Assembly: GCA_002162685.1 (NCBI GenBank)
Contig: MAAQ01000002.1
Span: 1-64,000, forward strand
Origin: Flavobacteriales bacterium 33_180_T64
Lineage (GTDB): Bacteria; Bacteroidota; Bacteroidia; Flavobacteriales; Flavobacteriaceae
Direction of reading: 5' to 3'
Length of the DNA stretch: 64,000 nucleotides
Position 1 is the stretch's first letter, and every line of letters begins with the position of its first letter. Positions 17,125 to 26,615 of this stretch are shown here, one piece after another. The notes beneath the pieces were generated by a model, which saw only the letters and a list, made by a program, of their open reading frames with translations, searched no databases and had not been told where the DNA came from. A program made the translations under genes and the position numbers.

Positions 17125-19032
17125 CTAAGACAATTCTTCTAACTCATATTGAATGGTTTCCCAATCTAAAAGCAATTGGGCAAGTTTCTCCTTTTTAGCT
17201 TGATAACGATCAAAAAAACGTTCATCTGCAACCGTAGCATCATAATTAGTTGCTAACTCAATATCATCTTCTTTAATCTCTTTTTCAAGTTGATTAATTT
17301 TAGACTCTATATTGCTCAACTTATTATTAAGTGACTTGAGTTTTTTCTGATCTTCATAAGATTGCTTGTTTGTCTCCTTTGGCGTTTCTTTAATAACAGT
17401 TCGCTTTTCTACTTCACGTAGGTTGTCAACATTACGTTGTTCTAAATAAAAATCTATATCACCTAAGTATTGCTTTATTTTTTGGTCTTTAAACTCATAA
17501 ACAATATTAGGCAATCCTTGAAGGAAATCTCTGTCGTGAGAGACTAATATGAGTGTGCCTTCAAACTTTTTAAGCGCCTCTTTAAGTACATTTTTAGATT
17601 TAATATCAAGATGATTTGTAGGTTCATCCATCACTAATACATTTAGTGGTTGCAGCATTAATTTTGCTAAAGCTAATCTATTTCGTTCACCTCCTGAAAG
17701 TACTCTTACATACTTTTCGGCTTCATCTCCTCTAAACAAAAATGACCCTAAAATATCACGAACTTTACTTCTATTCGTTTCATTAGCAGCATCAATCATC
17801 GTATCTAAAACAGTTTTACTACCATCAAGATATTCGGCTTGATTTTGGGCAAAATATCCAATTTGAACATTGTGACCCAGTTTTAAATCACCATTATAAT
17901 TGAGTTCTCCGACTATTATTTTTGCTAAGGTAGATTTCCCTTGTCCATTTTGACCTACAAAAGCAATTTTAGTATCACGTTCTATCATTAAATCAACATG
18001 TGATAATACATGATTATCACCATAATTCTTTGAAATATTTTCGGCTTCTACAACAACTTTTCCTGGTATAACTGAAATTGGAAAATTAAGAGTCATGACA
18101 CTATTATCATCTTCATCAACTTCAATACGTTCCAATCTATCTAACTTTTTGATGAGTGATTGTGCCATTGTTGCCTTACTCGCTTTAGCTCTAAATTTTT
18201 CAATAAGCTTTTCAGTTTGCTCTATTTGTTTTTGTTGGTTTTTTTGAGATGCTAACTGTTGTGCTTTAATCTCATTACGCAACACCAAAAATTTAGAATA
18301 TGGTTTTGGATAATCGTAAATTCTTCCGAGGGAAATTTCTATAGTACGATTAGTCACATTATCTAAAAACATTTTATCGTGAGATACTATGACTACAGCT
18401 CCAGAATAATTTTTAAGAAAGTTTTCCAACCAGATAATAGATTCAATATCTAAGTGATTGGTAGGTTCATCGAGCAATAAAATATCATTATTTTGAAGCA
18501 GGAGCTTTGCTAACTCTATTCGCATTCGCCAACCTCCTGAAAAGGTATCTGTAAGTTTATTAAAATCATCACGCTTAAACCCTAAACCTTGCAATATTTT
18601 CTCGGTTTCACCTTGATAATTATAACCACCAATTATTTCGTATTTATGTTGAATATCATTGAGATCAATCATTAATTGATGATAGCCTTCACTTTCATAA
18701 TCTGTACGTTCAGCAAGTTGCGTGTTAACGTACTCCATTTTGACTTCTAATTCTTTTATCTCCTCAAAGGCTTGATAAGATTCTTCTAGAACTGTTCTTC
18801 CTAAAACAAAATCAATATCCTGCTTTAAAAACCCAAAACTCAAGTTTTTATCTGCTGCTATTTGGCCTGAATCTGGTTCCAACTCTTTAGATAAAATTTT
18901 AAGCATTGTTGATTTTCCAGCACCATTTTTACCAATCAAACCAATGCGGTCTCCTGGACTTAATTTAAAGGTGATGTCTTCGAATAAAAATTCGCCTTGA
19001 AATGATATAGAGAGATTATGAATATTGAGCAT
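17125..19032 (-). CDS. ABC-F family ATPase (Uup/EttA-like)
   Basis: This 635-residue soluble protein has two ABC domains in tandem and no membrane segments, the ABC-F architecture. Domain 1 has Walker A GKNGAGKST (34-42), signature FSGGWRMRIE and Walker B ILLLDEPTNHLD. Domain 2 has GQNGQGKST, LSGGERNRLA and VLVMDEPTNHLD. A charged linker rich in Lys and Gln (about 255-300) joins them, and the C-terminus (about 545-635) is a coiled coil as in Uup. ABC-F proteins act on the ribosome, for example to relieve stalling. The exact subclass, housekeeping or antibiotic protection, cannot be told by eye; the length and coiled coil favour the Uup group. Confidence 0.92.
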   Translation of the reverse strand: MLNIHNLSISFQGEFLFEDITFKLSPGDRIGLIGKNGAGKSTMLKILSKELEPDSGQIAADKNLSFGFLKQDIDFVLGRTVLEESYQAFEEIKELEVKMEYVNTQLAERTDYESEGYHQLMIDLNDIQHKYEIIGGYNYQGETEKILQGLGFKRDDFNKLTDTFSGGWRMRIELAKLLLQNNDILLLDEPTNHLDIESIIWLENFLKNYSGAVVIVSHDKMFLDNVTNRTIEISLGRIYDYPKPYSKFLVLRNEIKAQQLASQKNQQKQIEQTEKLIEKFRAKASKATMAQSLIKKLDRLERIEVDEDDNSVMTLNFPISVIPGKVVVEAENISKNYGDNHVLSHVDLMIERDTKIAFVGQNGQGKSTLAKIIVGELNYNGDLKLGHNVQIGYFAQNQAEYLDGSKTVLDTMIDAANETNRSKVRDILGSFLFRGDEAEKYVRVLSGGERNRLALAKLMLQPLNVLVMDEPTNHLDIKSKNVLKEALKKFEGTLILVSHDRDFLQGLPNIVYEFKDQKIKQYLGDIDFYLEQRNVDNLREVEKRTVIKETPKETNKQSYEDQKKLKSLNNKLSNIESKINQLEKEIKEDDIELATNYDATVADERFFDRYQAKKEKLAQLLLDWETIQYELEELS

Positions 19033-19068
19033 TTACTACTTTTGTTACAATGTTTACTTAATAAAGTT

Positions 19069-19102
19069 TAAATTTGAGCTTTATTAATAAAGCGCAAAAG
19101 TA
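19069..19102. promoter_or_regulatory. Divergent promoters of the DUF983 and ABC-F genes around a palindrome
   Basis: On the plus strand TAAATTTG (19069-19076) matches TAnnTTTG, with a TTTG 24 bases upstream (19041-19044). On the minus strand TACTTTTG (19095-19102) also matches. Between them lies the perfect palindrome GCTTTATTAATAAAGC (19078-19093). Predicted starts (about 19083 plus and 19088 minus) both fall within the palindrome, so a protein bound there could affect both genes. Confidence 0.5.
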
Positions 19103-19116
19103 AACAAATTTATATC

Positions 19117-19497
19117 ATGTTAAAAGGCACAAAAATTTATAGTATTTTCACTGGTGCCTGTCCTAAATGTCATCAAGAATCCATGTATCAGACTAAAAAT
19201 CCTTATGTGTTACGTGATGTTTTAAAAATTAATGATAATTGTTCTCATTGTGGTACGCGCTATCGTTTAGAGCCTTCATTTTTCTACGGTTCTATGTATG
19301 TTAGTTATGGTGTTGGTATTGCGTTTGCTATTGCAACTTTTATTGTAAGCTTTTTAATTTTAGAAACATCTTTATTTACTGCTTTTCTAGCTATTGTTGG
19401 AACCTTAATTGCTTTTGGTCCAATAATTATGAGGCTTTCAAGAAATATTTGGATAAACTTATTTATGAGTTATGATAAAAATTTAATGAAAAAATAA
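19117..19497 (+). CDS. DUF983 family membrane protein
   Basis: The 126-residue protein has an N-terminal zinc-ribbon-like region with two CxxC pairs (C15/C18 in CPKCHQ and C42/C45 in CSHCGT), then two transmembrane helices (about 62-82 and 86-106). This matches DUF983, a conserved bacterial family of unknown function often found in Proteobacteria and Bacteroidota. It is transcribed alone, divergent from the ABC-F gene, and ends 15 bases before the convergent oxidoreductase stop. No function is proposed. Confidence 0.88.
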   Translation: MLKGTKIYSIFTGACPKCHQESMYQTKNPYVLRDVLKINDNCSHCGTRYRLEPSFFYGSMYVSYGVGIAFAIATFIVSFLILETSLFTAFLAIVGTLIAFGPIIMRLSRNIWINLFMSYDKNLMKK

Positions 19498-19512
19498 TTA
19501 TTTTAAAATAGT

Positions 19513-20553
19513 CTAAAATCTATTAATATCTATTTCTGGATCTAAATCAGACTTTAATTCAATGTGATTAAATAATTGCTCAGCAACATATGGTGAAATC
19601 ATGACACCTCTTGTGCCTAATCCGTTCAATACAAATACATTTTTATGTTCTTGATGTACTCCAACCAAAGGTCGACGATCTCTTATTGTTGGACGAATAC
19701 CTGCTACTTGCTCAACAACTTCAAAATCACAAGTAATAATTTGTTTTACTTTATCTGTAAGTTCTTGTCTCGCATTGTTAGTAATAGTGTGTGTTTTATC
19801 TTCTCTTTCGTAAGTTGCGCCTATCCAATACAAATCACCTTCTAACGGAACAATAAATACCGAAGATTTTAAAATGAAATTCATCTTCAAATCTGGAGCT
19901 TTAATCGTTAGCATCTCTCCTTTAGTTCCTATTAATGGTAAATGATTAAAAAACGGGTTTTTAGACAAACCATAACCTTCAGCAAAAACAATATACTTGG
20001 ACTTTATATTTTTATACTGAATGTATTGCGAATGAACAGCTACTAACTCATAATTAAATGCTTCTTGAATTAGTTGACTCTTTTTTAAAAGATACTCGCA
20101 ATAAGATGTCACCAATTGTTTTGTATGTATTCTCCCCGAATGCAATACTTCTCCAAAGCCAAATTTAGCAGCTATAAATCTATTCGTATTCTTTATAAGC
20201 TTCGTAGACAAGAAGTCGCTTAAAACAGGTTTGTCTGAAGCGGTAAACCACTCGTTTTGTTCTTTTATGGATGAAAACTTCCTGTAGACTGGTAGCTTAT
20301 AATTCAACTTTATTTTTAAGAGTTTTTCTAATTCTTTATACTTTGGTAAAGCCAACTCCAATTGAGATTTAGCATTCCATACCTTTGTAAATCGTTTTAG
20401 TATTACTGGATTGTATAATCCTGCAGCAACTTTGGAAGATTGCTGTGATTTATCATCGAATACAACAAACTTTTTTTTTGCTCGTCTTAATTGCTCACAA
20501 AATGCAATGCTTGCTAATCCTGAACCAACAATGATATAATCGACTTCTTTCAT
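19513..20553 (-). CDS. FAD-dependent oxidoreductase (DAO family)
   Basis: The 346-residue protein begins with an FAD-binding Rossmann motif (VDYIIVGSGLASIAFCEQLR), where the last glycine of GxGxxG is Ser, an acceptable variant. The acidic residues that bind the ribose follow (VVFDDK). A C-terminal stretch GLGTRGVMISPYVAEQL is characteristic of D-amino-acid oxidase/glycine oxidase-type (DAO) proteins. The substrate is unknown; related proteins include MnmC C-terminal domains and glycine oxidase ThiO, but no thi genes are near. It lies downstream of gldN on the same strand, separated by a strong terminator, so it is probably transcribed alone. Confidence 0.85.
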   Translation of the reverse strand: MKEVDYIIVGSGLASIAFCEQLRRAKKKFVVFDDKSQQSSKVAAGLYNPVILKRFTKVWNAKSQLELALPKYKELEKLLKIKLNYKLPVYRKFSSIKEQNEWFTASDKPVLSDFLSTKLIKNTNRFIAAKFGFGEVLHSGRIHTKQLVTSYCEYLLKKSQLIQEAFNYELVAVHSQYIQYKNIKSKYIVFAEGYGLSKNPFFNHLPLIGTKGEMLTIKAPDLKMNFILKSSVFIVPLEGDLYWIGATYEREDKTHTITNNARQELTDKVKQIITCDFEVVEQVAGIRPTIRDRRPLVGVHQEHKNVFVLNGLGTRGVMISPYVAEQLFNHIELKSDLDPEIDINRF

Positions 20554-20576
20554 AAATGTAAAAATAATGCAAATAA

Positions 20577-20607
20577 AAAACGCTCACTAAAATATAGTGA
20601 GCGTTTT
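20577..20607 (-). terminator. Terminator of the gldKLMN operon
   Basis: The arms AAAACGCTCACTA (20577-20589) and TAGTGAGCGTTTT (20595-20607) are perfect complements around AAATA. On the minus strand the stem runs into TTTTTTATTTG. It lies 21 bases past the gldN stop. Confidence 0.9.
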
Positions 20608-20627
20608 ATTATAAGTTATGTCTTTAC

Positions 20628-21527
20628 CTAGTAAGACCACATATCTTGTTCAAAATTACGAATCTTATCCTTGATACGATCAGACTCTAATAATTGCATC
20701 AAAGCATTATCTGCAATATAATCTTTAACTTCTCTATCGCCATATACGTTTTCTTCTTTGTACATGTACCCATTAAAGCGTCTAGAATTTAACAAGTGAT
20801 CAAAAGTAATTGGTTTTGCACTATTTTTACTATTGAATGCATGCCCTTCATGCAATACCTCTCTTGCTTCTGGAAAGAATATCCAAAACAATGCATTAGG
20901 TATTTTATTCGTTGCATCTTCTGAATCAATAAAGTTAATGTCTGGTGCTGCTGGTGCAATACCAAGAATCCTATACTTTAATTCACCATGACGTTTATCA
21001 AAATACCAAAGCCCTTTAATTAAGTAAGCACTTACATCAAATGCTTCAATATTTCTAGTTCTGATATATTCAGGATCTACATAGCCATCAGCATTTAACT
21101 GGTCGTAACCAATATCTAAAGTATCAACTTTAGTGGTGATGTCTTTAAGTTCCTTCATTGATCTTTTTTCAGTAAAATAAGAATCATTATAAACGTTCTT
21201 AATTCTTCCATTTTTCACTGCAGTAATCAATGTATGATACAATGACCGTCTTTCTTTACCAATATTATTGGTATCAACAGGAAAATACAATGGAAAGTTT
21301 ACACGCTCATCTAAAATAACTTTTTCCCAAGTCATTTTAGAAAACAGGACGTCTCTATCATCAACATAACCATATTCTAAAGGCTTGTCATTATCTAATG
21401 CTAACTGAGCTTCTGTTTTAACACCAACCTCTTGAGGTGTTTTGGCGTTTAAAAGATTTGCCTGAGAAAACATACTAGATGTTATACCTACAGTGGCAAT
21501 AATTGATAATAAAAATTTATAATTCAT
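20628..21527 (-). CDS. gldN: Gliding motility / T9SS protein GldN
   Basis: The 299-residue protein has a signal peptide (about 1-21, GITSSMFSQA) and the GldN/PorN core, including KMTWEKVILDERVNFPLYFP (residues about 65-84) and FWIFFPEAREVLHEGHAFN. In Flavobacterium and Porphyromonas, GldN/PorN binds GldK/PorK to form the periplasmic ring of the type IX secretion system, which exports CTD-bearing proteins and supports gliding. It is the last gene of gldK-L-M-N, following gldM by 37 bases, and is followed by the operon terminator. Length is close to the family norm. Confidence 0.95.
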   Translation of the reverse strand: MNYKFLLSIIATVGITSSMFSQANLLNAKTPQEVGVKTEAQLALDNDKPLEYGYVDDRDVLFSKMTWEKVILDERVNFPLYFPVDTNNIGKERRSLYHTLITAVKNGRIKNVYNDSYFTEKRSMKELKDITTKVDTLDIGYDQLNADGYVDPEYIRTRNIEAFDVSAYLIKGLWYFDKRHGELKYRILGIAPAAPDINFIDSEDATNKIPNALFWIFFPEAREVLHEGHAFNSKNSAKPITFDHLLNSRRFNGYMYKEENVYGDREVKDYIADNALMQLLESDRIKDKIRNFEQDMWSY

Positions 21528-21564
21528 CTTTTTAAATTTTAATTTGGGTTACTGTAACGTTGAA

Positions 21565-23130
21565 TTAGTTAGACAATTCAATAACAGCTGGAGTAGCAGG
21601 TTTGATTGCTGGTCCTCCACTATTTCTTGATTTGATGTCAAATATTTGAACAGTAGCTCCACGTTTCGCTCTACGTAATGCTCCTTTAGCTGTACCATTA
21701 AGCCTGTTACCAGAACATGTTACAGACGGTTGACCAGGAACCTTGAATTTAAAACTTGTAACGGTTAATGGTAAATCGAAATCAAAATCTTCTAAAACAG
21801 CTTCAACTCTACCAATTTCAACATTATTCCTTGGTAATTTACCATCACTTTGTCCAACTATTTTACCTGTTGGTTTAGGAATATCCTTAATTCTAAACAC
21901 AGCTTTATCGCTTACTTTTGATCCGTCATCTAAAGTTGCAGTTACATTAATAGTAACTTCTCTCCCTGTTGTAGGCTTCATATTATATTTACCCATACCA
22001 GAACCTTTAACTAAACCAGCTCCATTAGCAACGACCTTATTATCAGGTACACCTGCAAATGAAATTGTCATTGGATTAACAACACCACGATATACTACGT
22101 TCATTTTATCTGCAGAAATTGTTGCAGAGTTTGGACGTGGTACAACAACATAGTTACCTTTAATAGCTATCTCTAATGGCTTACCATCTTCTAAAAAAGT
22201 AAATTTACCATCAATTTCATGTTCTCCAACACCTCCTACGTTAAAATCTAAACGAGCAGCTCCAGTAGAATCAATTGCTTTAGCTAAATCGATAGCCTGA
22301 CCTCCAATACTTAATCCTGTTGGTGGTACTTTTGCGTATTTACCAATAACAACTCTACCTTGAAACTTCTCACCAGCAAAAAATGCTGATTTATCAGATA
22401 GAACAATAGCTTGATATTTATTAAGAGATACAGCATCTGTTAGCACATTACCTAAGAAAAGGTTCATCATACCAGATTCAGTAACTTTTACATCATTTTG
22501 CATAGCTGTAAGCTTTGTATATGATGCAATAGCTGGGAATCCTTGAAAATGATAGTTTAGCCATTCTATTTTCTTTCCATCTTTATTATCTTCTTTCACA
22601 GTGCTAAATAAATCTTCAAAATTCTTTAAAGCTTTACTGTATTTAATATCTGTACCTAATATTCTTTTGATTTCAGATTTATAGTCTTCAATGTTAGCCA
22701 TTACCTCATCACCTTTCTTAGTAAATCTATCACCTGTAAACCAAGCTTCATCTAAGATATCTGTTTTATCCATTGCTTCAAATGGCAATTTACCAGTTTC
22801 AGGATCGATTGTATACTCTCCCTTTTTTAATAAATCATTCTTTAAAGTCTCTAGGTAATTATAAAGTTTCTCAGAAGCATTACTAACTTCTTTTGCTTTT
22901 GCCGCTGGCACCAAAAATTCTTCTGGTTTTTCATCCGACTTTCTTTCTAAATCAGCTAATAACGTTCCATTTCTATCAGTTGCTGCTAAGTTAGAACTTG
23001 CAAATTTTGCTTCCATTAAACCGAAAGCAGATAATACTTCTTTCGACATGTTCATAGCCATCATCGCAATGAAAACTAAGTACATTAAGTTAATCATTTT
23101 CTGCCTTGCAGATAATTTTCCTCCTGCCAT
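21565..23130 (-). CDS. gldM: Gliding motility / T9SS motor protein GldM
   Basis: The 521-residue protein starts with AGGKLSARQKMINLMYLVFI, then AMMAMNMSKEVL, containing the single N-terminal transmembrane helix (about residues 13-34). A long periplasmic region follows with four domains (D1-D4 in known structures), including KFQGRVVIGKY and the C-terminal domain after GKIVGQSDGKLPRN. Known GldM dimers pass through the GldL ring in the inner membrane and transmit proton-driven rotation to the GldKN ring. Order and spacing in the operon are standard. Confidence 0.96.
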   Translation of the reverse strand: MAGGKLSARQKMINLMYLVFIAMMAMNMSKEVLSAFGLMEAKFASSNLAATDRNGTLLADLERKSDEKPEEFLVPAAKAKEVSNASEKLYNYLETLKNDLLKKGEYTIDPETGKLPFEAMDKTDILDEAWFTGDRFTKKGDEVMANIEDYKSEIKRILGTDIKYSKALKNFEDLFSTVKEDNKDGKKIEWLNYHFQGFPAIASYTKLTAMQNDVKVTESGMMNLFLGNVLTDAVSLNKYQAIVLSDKSAFFAGEKFQGRVVIGKYAKVPPTGLSIGGQAIDLAKAIDSTGAARLDFNVGGVGEHEIDGKFTFLEDGKPLEIAIKGNYVVVPRPNSATISADKMNVVYRGVVNPMTISFAGVPDNKVVANGAGLVKGSGMGKYNMKPTTGREVTINVTATLDDGSKVSDKAVFRIKDIPKPTGKIVGQSDGKLPRNNVEIGRVEAVLEDFDFDLPLTVTSFKFKVPGQPSVTCSGNRLNGTAKGALRRAKRGATVQIFDIKSRNSGGPAIKPATPAVIELSN

Positions 23131-23182
23131 TTTAATTAGTTTTTAGTAGTTAATTAATATTAATTATAGTTTAAAAAACTAA

Positions 23183-23818
23183 TTAGTTTTTGTTCATTGC
23201 AGATAACATTCCTCCGTAAACACCATTTAATGATGATAAGTTAGATGCTAATGATTGCATTTGCTCTTTTAATTTAGTTGCATTTTCAACAGCTTCTTCA
23301 TTAATTACAGCTTGACGGTTAGCGCTTTCCATTTGTACTTTGTAAAGGCTATTTAATGATTCCATTTGAGCAGCAGCTAAAGACATTTCTTCACTGTATT
23401 TCTTTTGAGCGTTCATTGCATCAACTGTTGGGCTAATTCCTTTTGCAGCACCTTCAAAGTTTTTAATACTAGACCCTAAGCTTGCCATTAATTCTCCATC
23501 AATTTTAGCTTCTTTCAATAAGTTGTCTAATTTTTTAGATAATAAACCTTCTGCATCTTTAGGTTCTTCTTTTTTAGCCTTTTTAGTTAATCCCATTCCT
23601 CCTGCTAATTCAGGATATACTAAAGACCAATCCAAATCTGATTGTTGTCTTTCGAATGCTGAATATGTAAATACTAAGGCTTCTACAATCATACCCACAG
23701 TTAAGATTTCAGAACCATAAGGCCAATGCTGAATTTTAAATAAAGCTCCAACAATTACGATTGCTGCTCCCAGTCCATAGACCATATTTGTGATTGTAAT
23801 GTTTCCTTTCTGTGCCAT
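23183..23818 (-). CDS. gldL: Gliding motility / T9SS motor protein GldL
   Basis: The 211-residue inner-membrane protein has two transmembrane helices (about 10-27 and 36-55). They contain residues known to matter for proton flow in GldL: K28 and H31 in the FKIQHWPYG loop and E46 in MIVEALVF. A cytoplasmic helical tail follows (about 75-211). With GldM it forms the rotary, proton-motive-force-driven motor of T9SS and gliding. It lies between gldK and gldM. Confidence 0.95.
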   Translation of the reverse strand: MAQKGNITITNMVYGLGAAIVIVGALFKIQHWPYGSEILTVGMIVEALVFTYSAFERQQSDLDWSLVYPELAGGMGLTKKAKKEEPKDAEGLLSKKLDNLLKEAKIDGELMASLGSSIKNFEGAAKGISPTVDAMNAQKKYSEEMSLAAAQMESLNSLYKVQMESANRQAVINEEAVENATKLKEQMQSLASNLSSLNGVYGGMLSAMNKN

Positions 23819-23886
23819 AATTTTGTTTTTTTAGTTTTTAAGTCAATCTTGTACTTAAGTAGATTAATATTTATTTAGTTGGTTAA

Positions 23887-25257
23887 TTAATTAGTTGCTG
23901 CATTTTTAGTTACTTCTGTTCCCATATAATCTTGAACAGTTCTAAATCCGATATAACTTCTAGCAGAATCAGCATATTCGTAATCTCTAGAGCTTACTTG
24001 TAAGAAGTATGCCACATCTTTCCAAGAACCTCCACGTACTACTTTACGTGTATTGTCAGGATTATTTACACTTGGATTAAATGATGCCATATATTCATAT
24101 GAAGATGCGTCATAAGATCCTTGTACCCATTCAGAAACATTACCTGCCATGTTATATAAATTAAAGTCATTTGGCTCATAGGCATCAGCTTCTACAGTGT
24201 ACAATGCTTGATCTGCTGCATAATCTCCTCGTAAAGGTTTAAAGTTTGCCATAAAACAACCTCTATCATTTTTAGCATATGGTCCACCCCAAGGATAAGT
24301 TGCTCCTTGAAGACCACCTCTAGCGGCATATTCCCACTCAGCTTCAGAAGGTAATCTATAAGAATTAACATAATGTCTTCCTTTAGATTTTCTATAGCTG
24401 TTATGATATAATGTTCTCCATTGACAGAAAGCCTTAGCTTGTTTCCATGACACACCAACTACAGGGTAATCTCCGTAAGCATCATGCCAGAAATAATCGT
24501 TATGCATTGGTTCATTATATGAATAAGAGAAATCTCTAATCCATGCTGTTGTATCTGGATATATTTCTACTTCTTCAGTAATAATTACATCCTTACGTCT
24601 AAGACTTCTGTCTTTAGCCGCTTTTTGAATATCCATATATTTATACTGAAACTTGAATTTCTTCACATCCCAAGTACGTTGCCCATTATAAGATTCCTCT
24701 ATTGGCAAATACATTGTATCCATTACTTCAGCATAATACTCATCTGGGTAATCTGCAGTATCAAAAATCAAATCAACTTCTTGGTTTAATTTTCGTCCTT
24801 CATAACCAGTTGGCCCAAGACCACTATAGTTATTATACATATACTTTTCGTAAACTGACATATTATCTGGATCTGCATCGCTAAAAGCAAATTCACCAAT
24901 ACCGCCATTTCCAGGAGTCTCACCAATTTCATCAGCAAGAATTGCTAATTTAGTTCTAAGTGTAGAATCTCTTACCCATTCTACAAATTGACGATACTCA
25001 CTATTAGTGATTTCTGTTTCGTCCATGTAAAAGGCTCTCACTGTCACAGTTCGCGTTGGAGCATCTTTCACTCCAGCTAAATCGTCATCTGACTTACCCA
25101 TTATAAATGCTCCACCAGGAACAAGTACCATACCATAAGGTTTTTCGGGGTGCCATTTCTTTCCTTTAACTCCTACAAGTTGTCCTCTGTCTCCAGAGTT
25201 ACAACTAACCATTAGGGCTAAAACAGCTGTTAATAAAGCAAACTTCTTAATATTCAT
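23887..25257 (-). CDS. gldK: Gliding motility / T9SS lipoprotein GldK
   Basis: The 456-residue lipoprotein has a lipobox ending at C19 (ALMVSC) and a formylglycine-generating-enzyme-like (FGE-sulfatase) fold: MVLVPGGAFIMGKSDD, SYRLPSEAEWEYAARGG, NMAGNVSEWVQGSY, KVVRGGSWKD and GFRTVQD. In GldK/PorK this fold is structural: the protein forms an outer-membrane-associated ring with GldN. It is the first gene of gldKLMN, and a candidate promoter is visible upstream (25328-25358). Confidence 0.96.
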   Translation of the reverse strand: MNIKKFALLTAVLALMVSCNSGDRGQLVGVKGKKWHPEKPYGMVLVPGGAFIMGKSDDDLAGVKDAPTRTVTVRAFYMDETEITNSEYRQFVEWVRDSTLRTKLAILADEIGETPGNGGIGEFAFSDADPDNMSVYEKYMYNNYSGLGPTGYEGRKLNQEVDLIFDTADYPDEYYAEVMDTMYLPIEESYNGQRTWDVKKFKFQYKYMDIQKAAKDRSLRRKDVIITEEVEIYPDTTAWIRDFSYSYNEPMHNDYFWHDAYGDYPVVGVSWKQAKAFCQWRTLYHNSYRKSKGRHYVNSYRLPSEAEWEYAARGGLQGATYPWGGPYAKNDRGCFMANFKPLRGDYAADQALYTVEADAYEPNDFNLYNMAGNVSEWVQGSYDASSYEYMASFNPSVNNPDNTRKVVRGGSWKDVAYFLQVSSRDYEYADSARSYIGFRTVQDYMGTEVTKNAATN

Positions 25258-25327
25258 AGAAACTCGAGGTTAAATTATTTAGTTGTACTATTGTGTTAAA
25301 TTCTATATGTTGTTTTTTCAAGGCAGT

Positions 25328-25358
25328 AAACTTATTTATATATTTTGTAAAAAACAAC
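25328..25358 (-). promoter_or_regulatory. Candidate promoter of gldKLMN
   Basis: On the minus strand TTG (25356-25358) is followed after 20 bases by TAAGTTTA (25328-25335), one mismatch from TAnnTTTG. The spacing fits the Bacteroidota -33/-7 arrangement. The start would be about 65 bases before the gldK ATG. Confidence 0.45.
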
Positions 25359-25443
25359 TTTTTTTTTATCTTTCTCGCACTTCGTCCTTAAAAGTTAACG
25401 TTTCGTCGATTATGAAAATGTTAAATATTTTTTGATAAATATA

Positions 25444-26610
25444 CTAAAAACTGTTCTTTTTATATGCTTTATACCATCTTTCTGGCATTTTTCCATGACT
25501 TGCCTCAATATAATCGTCATGTGTGCATGGTAATAACGTATGCTTTTTTAATTTATTATTAACATTTGGCAAAAAAGGTATTTCTATCCACCAACGTCCT
25601 GTATTTAAACTTTTATAAAATATAAGCTCCTCATCCTCAATCAAAACATTATACTTTTGATGCGTGTTTGCATTATCATAATCGTCGTCATTTATTCTAC
25701 AATTAACGCCTTCTATAAAATACCATATCATTTGAGAGACAAGCATTGGTGTTGCATCTAGCTCATTAGTAGATTTAAATTCATAAACCCCAAATGAAGA
25801 CACTTTGTTACTTATACCTGCATATCTAGATATTGCACAAATCTCTTTCCCATCAAAGCCATTTGGCGAATATTTTTGCTTAGCGCCTACTTCTGCTGCA
25901 CGAACAGACTTTAAATCCATAGTCACAATATGTGCATCCCTCATTACAGGCTCTACCATATTTATATTATGTGTGACTTCACCTAACCGATAGGCTTCAA
26001 AATAAAGCTTCTCCATTAAATCAATTTCCTCTTGAGAATTAAAATAAGTTTGATAACCTATTGTAGAGTAATTAAATAAATTATAAGGTTGCTCTAGAAT
26101 AATTTTCCCAAGAAAACTAGTATTCTTCATTTCTACAGAAGCATCACCTAAATCAAAATTACTATCTACATTAACAATATTAACCATTGGAGCCATTGTA
26201 TCGTATGCACGATAATTAGCATAAGTTAAGTCCTGACTACCTCCTATTATAATAGGTATAATCTTTTTTTCTATTAATACAGAAATTATTGTTCGCAATG
26301 CAAAATAGGTGTCATCAATAGATGAACCGCCAGGAATATCGCCTAAATCGGCAATACTAGTATGCCAGCTTCCTGGAAACAAAGCATACAAAGACGTTCT
26401 AATGGTGTCGAAATTTAACTCTTCGCCCATGTAGTTAACGTCATTTCTATTCTCTTTAACTCCAATTATAGCTAAACGAACATCTTCTAAATCGGGAATT
26501 CCATTTTGAGACGAGTGAATTTTAATTTTTTTGCCAAGCGTTTGTTCAGATAATAGTTCATTATGAGCTAATACTGTATCTGAAACAGGAGACAAAAAAT
26601 TAAAGTTCAT
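25444..26610 (-). CDS. Arginase/formimidoylglutamase-fold protein with degenerate metal site
   Basis: The 388-residue protein has the arginase/ureohydrolase layout (PIIIGGSQDLTYA near 118-130, VNVDSNFDLGD near 146-156, IVTMDLKSVR near 228-237) and is usually annotated as a formimidoylglutamase. The metal ligands have changed. The canonical GGxH histidine is Q126, the central histidine of DxHxD is N151 (D149-S-N-F-D153), and the DxD motif is D232-L-K234. With two histidines and one aspartate gone, a binuclear manganese site is improbable. It follows topA by 5 bases and is probably co-transcribed. It may be a structural or binding protein; family membership is firm, enzymatic activity doubtful. 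Confidence 0.8.
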   Translation of the reverse strand: MNFNFLSPVSDTVLAHNELLSEQTLGKKIKIHSSQNGIPDLEDVRLAIIGVKENRNDVNYMGEELNFDTIRTSLYALFPGSWHTSIADLGDIPGGSSIDDTYFALRTIISVLIEKKIIPIIIGGSQDLTYANYRAYDTMAPMVNIVNVDSNFDLGDASVEMKNTSFLGKIILEQPYNLFNYSTIGYQTYFNSQEEIDLMEKLYFEAYRLGEVTHNINMVEPVMRDAHIVTMDLKSVRAAEVGAKQKYSPNGFDGKEICAISRYAGISNKVSSFGVYEFKSTNELDATPMLVSQMIWYFIEGVNCRINDDDYDNANTHQKYNVLIEDEELIFYKSLNTGRWWIEIPFLPNVNNKLKKHTLLPCTHDDYIEASHGKMPERWYKAYKKNSF

Positions 26611-26615
26611 TAATT

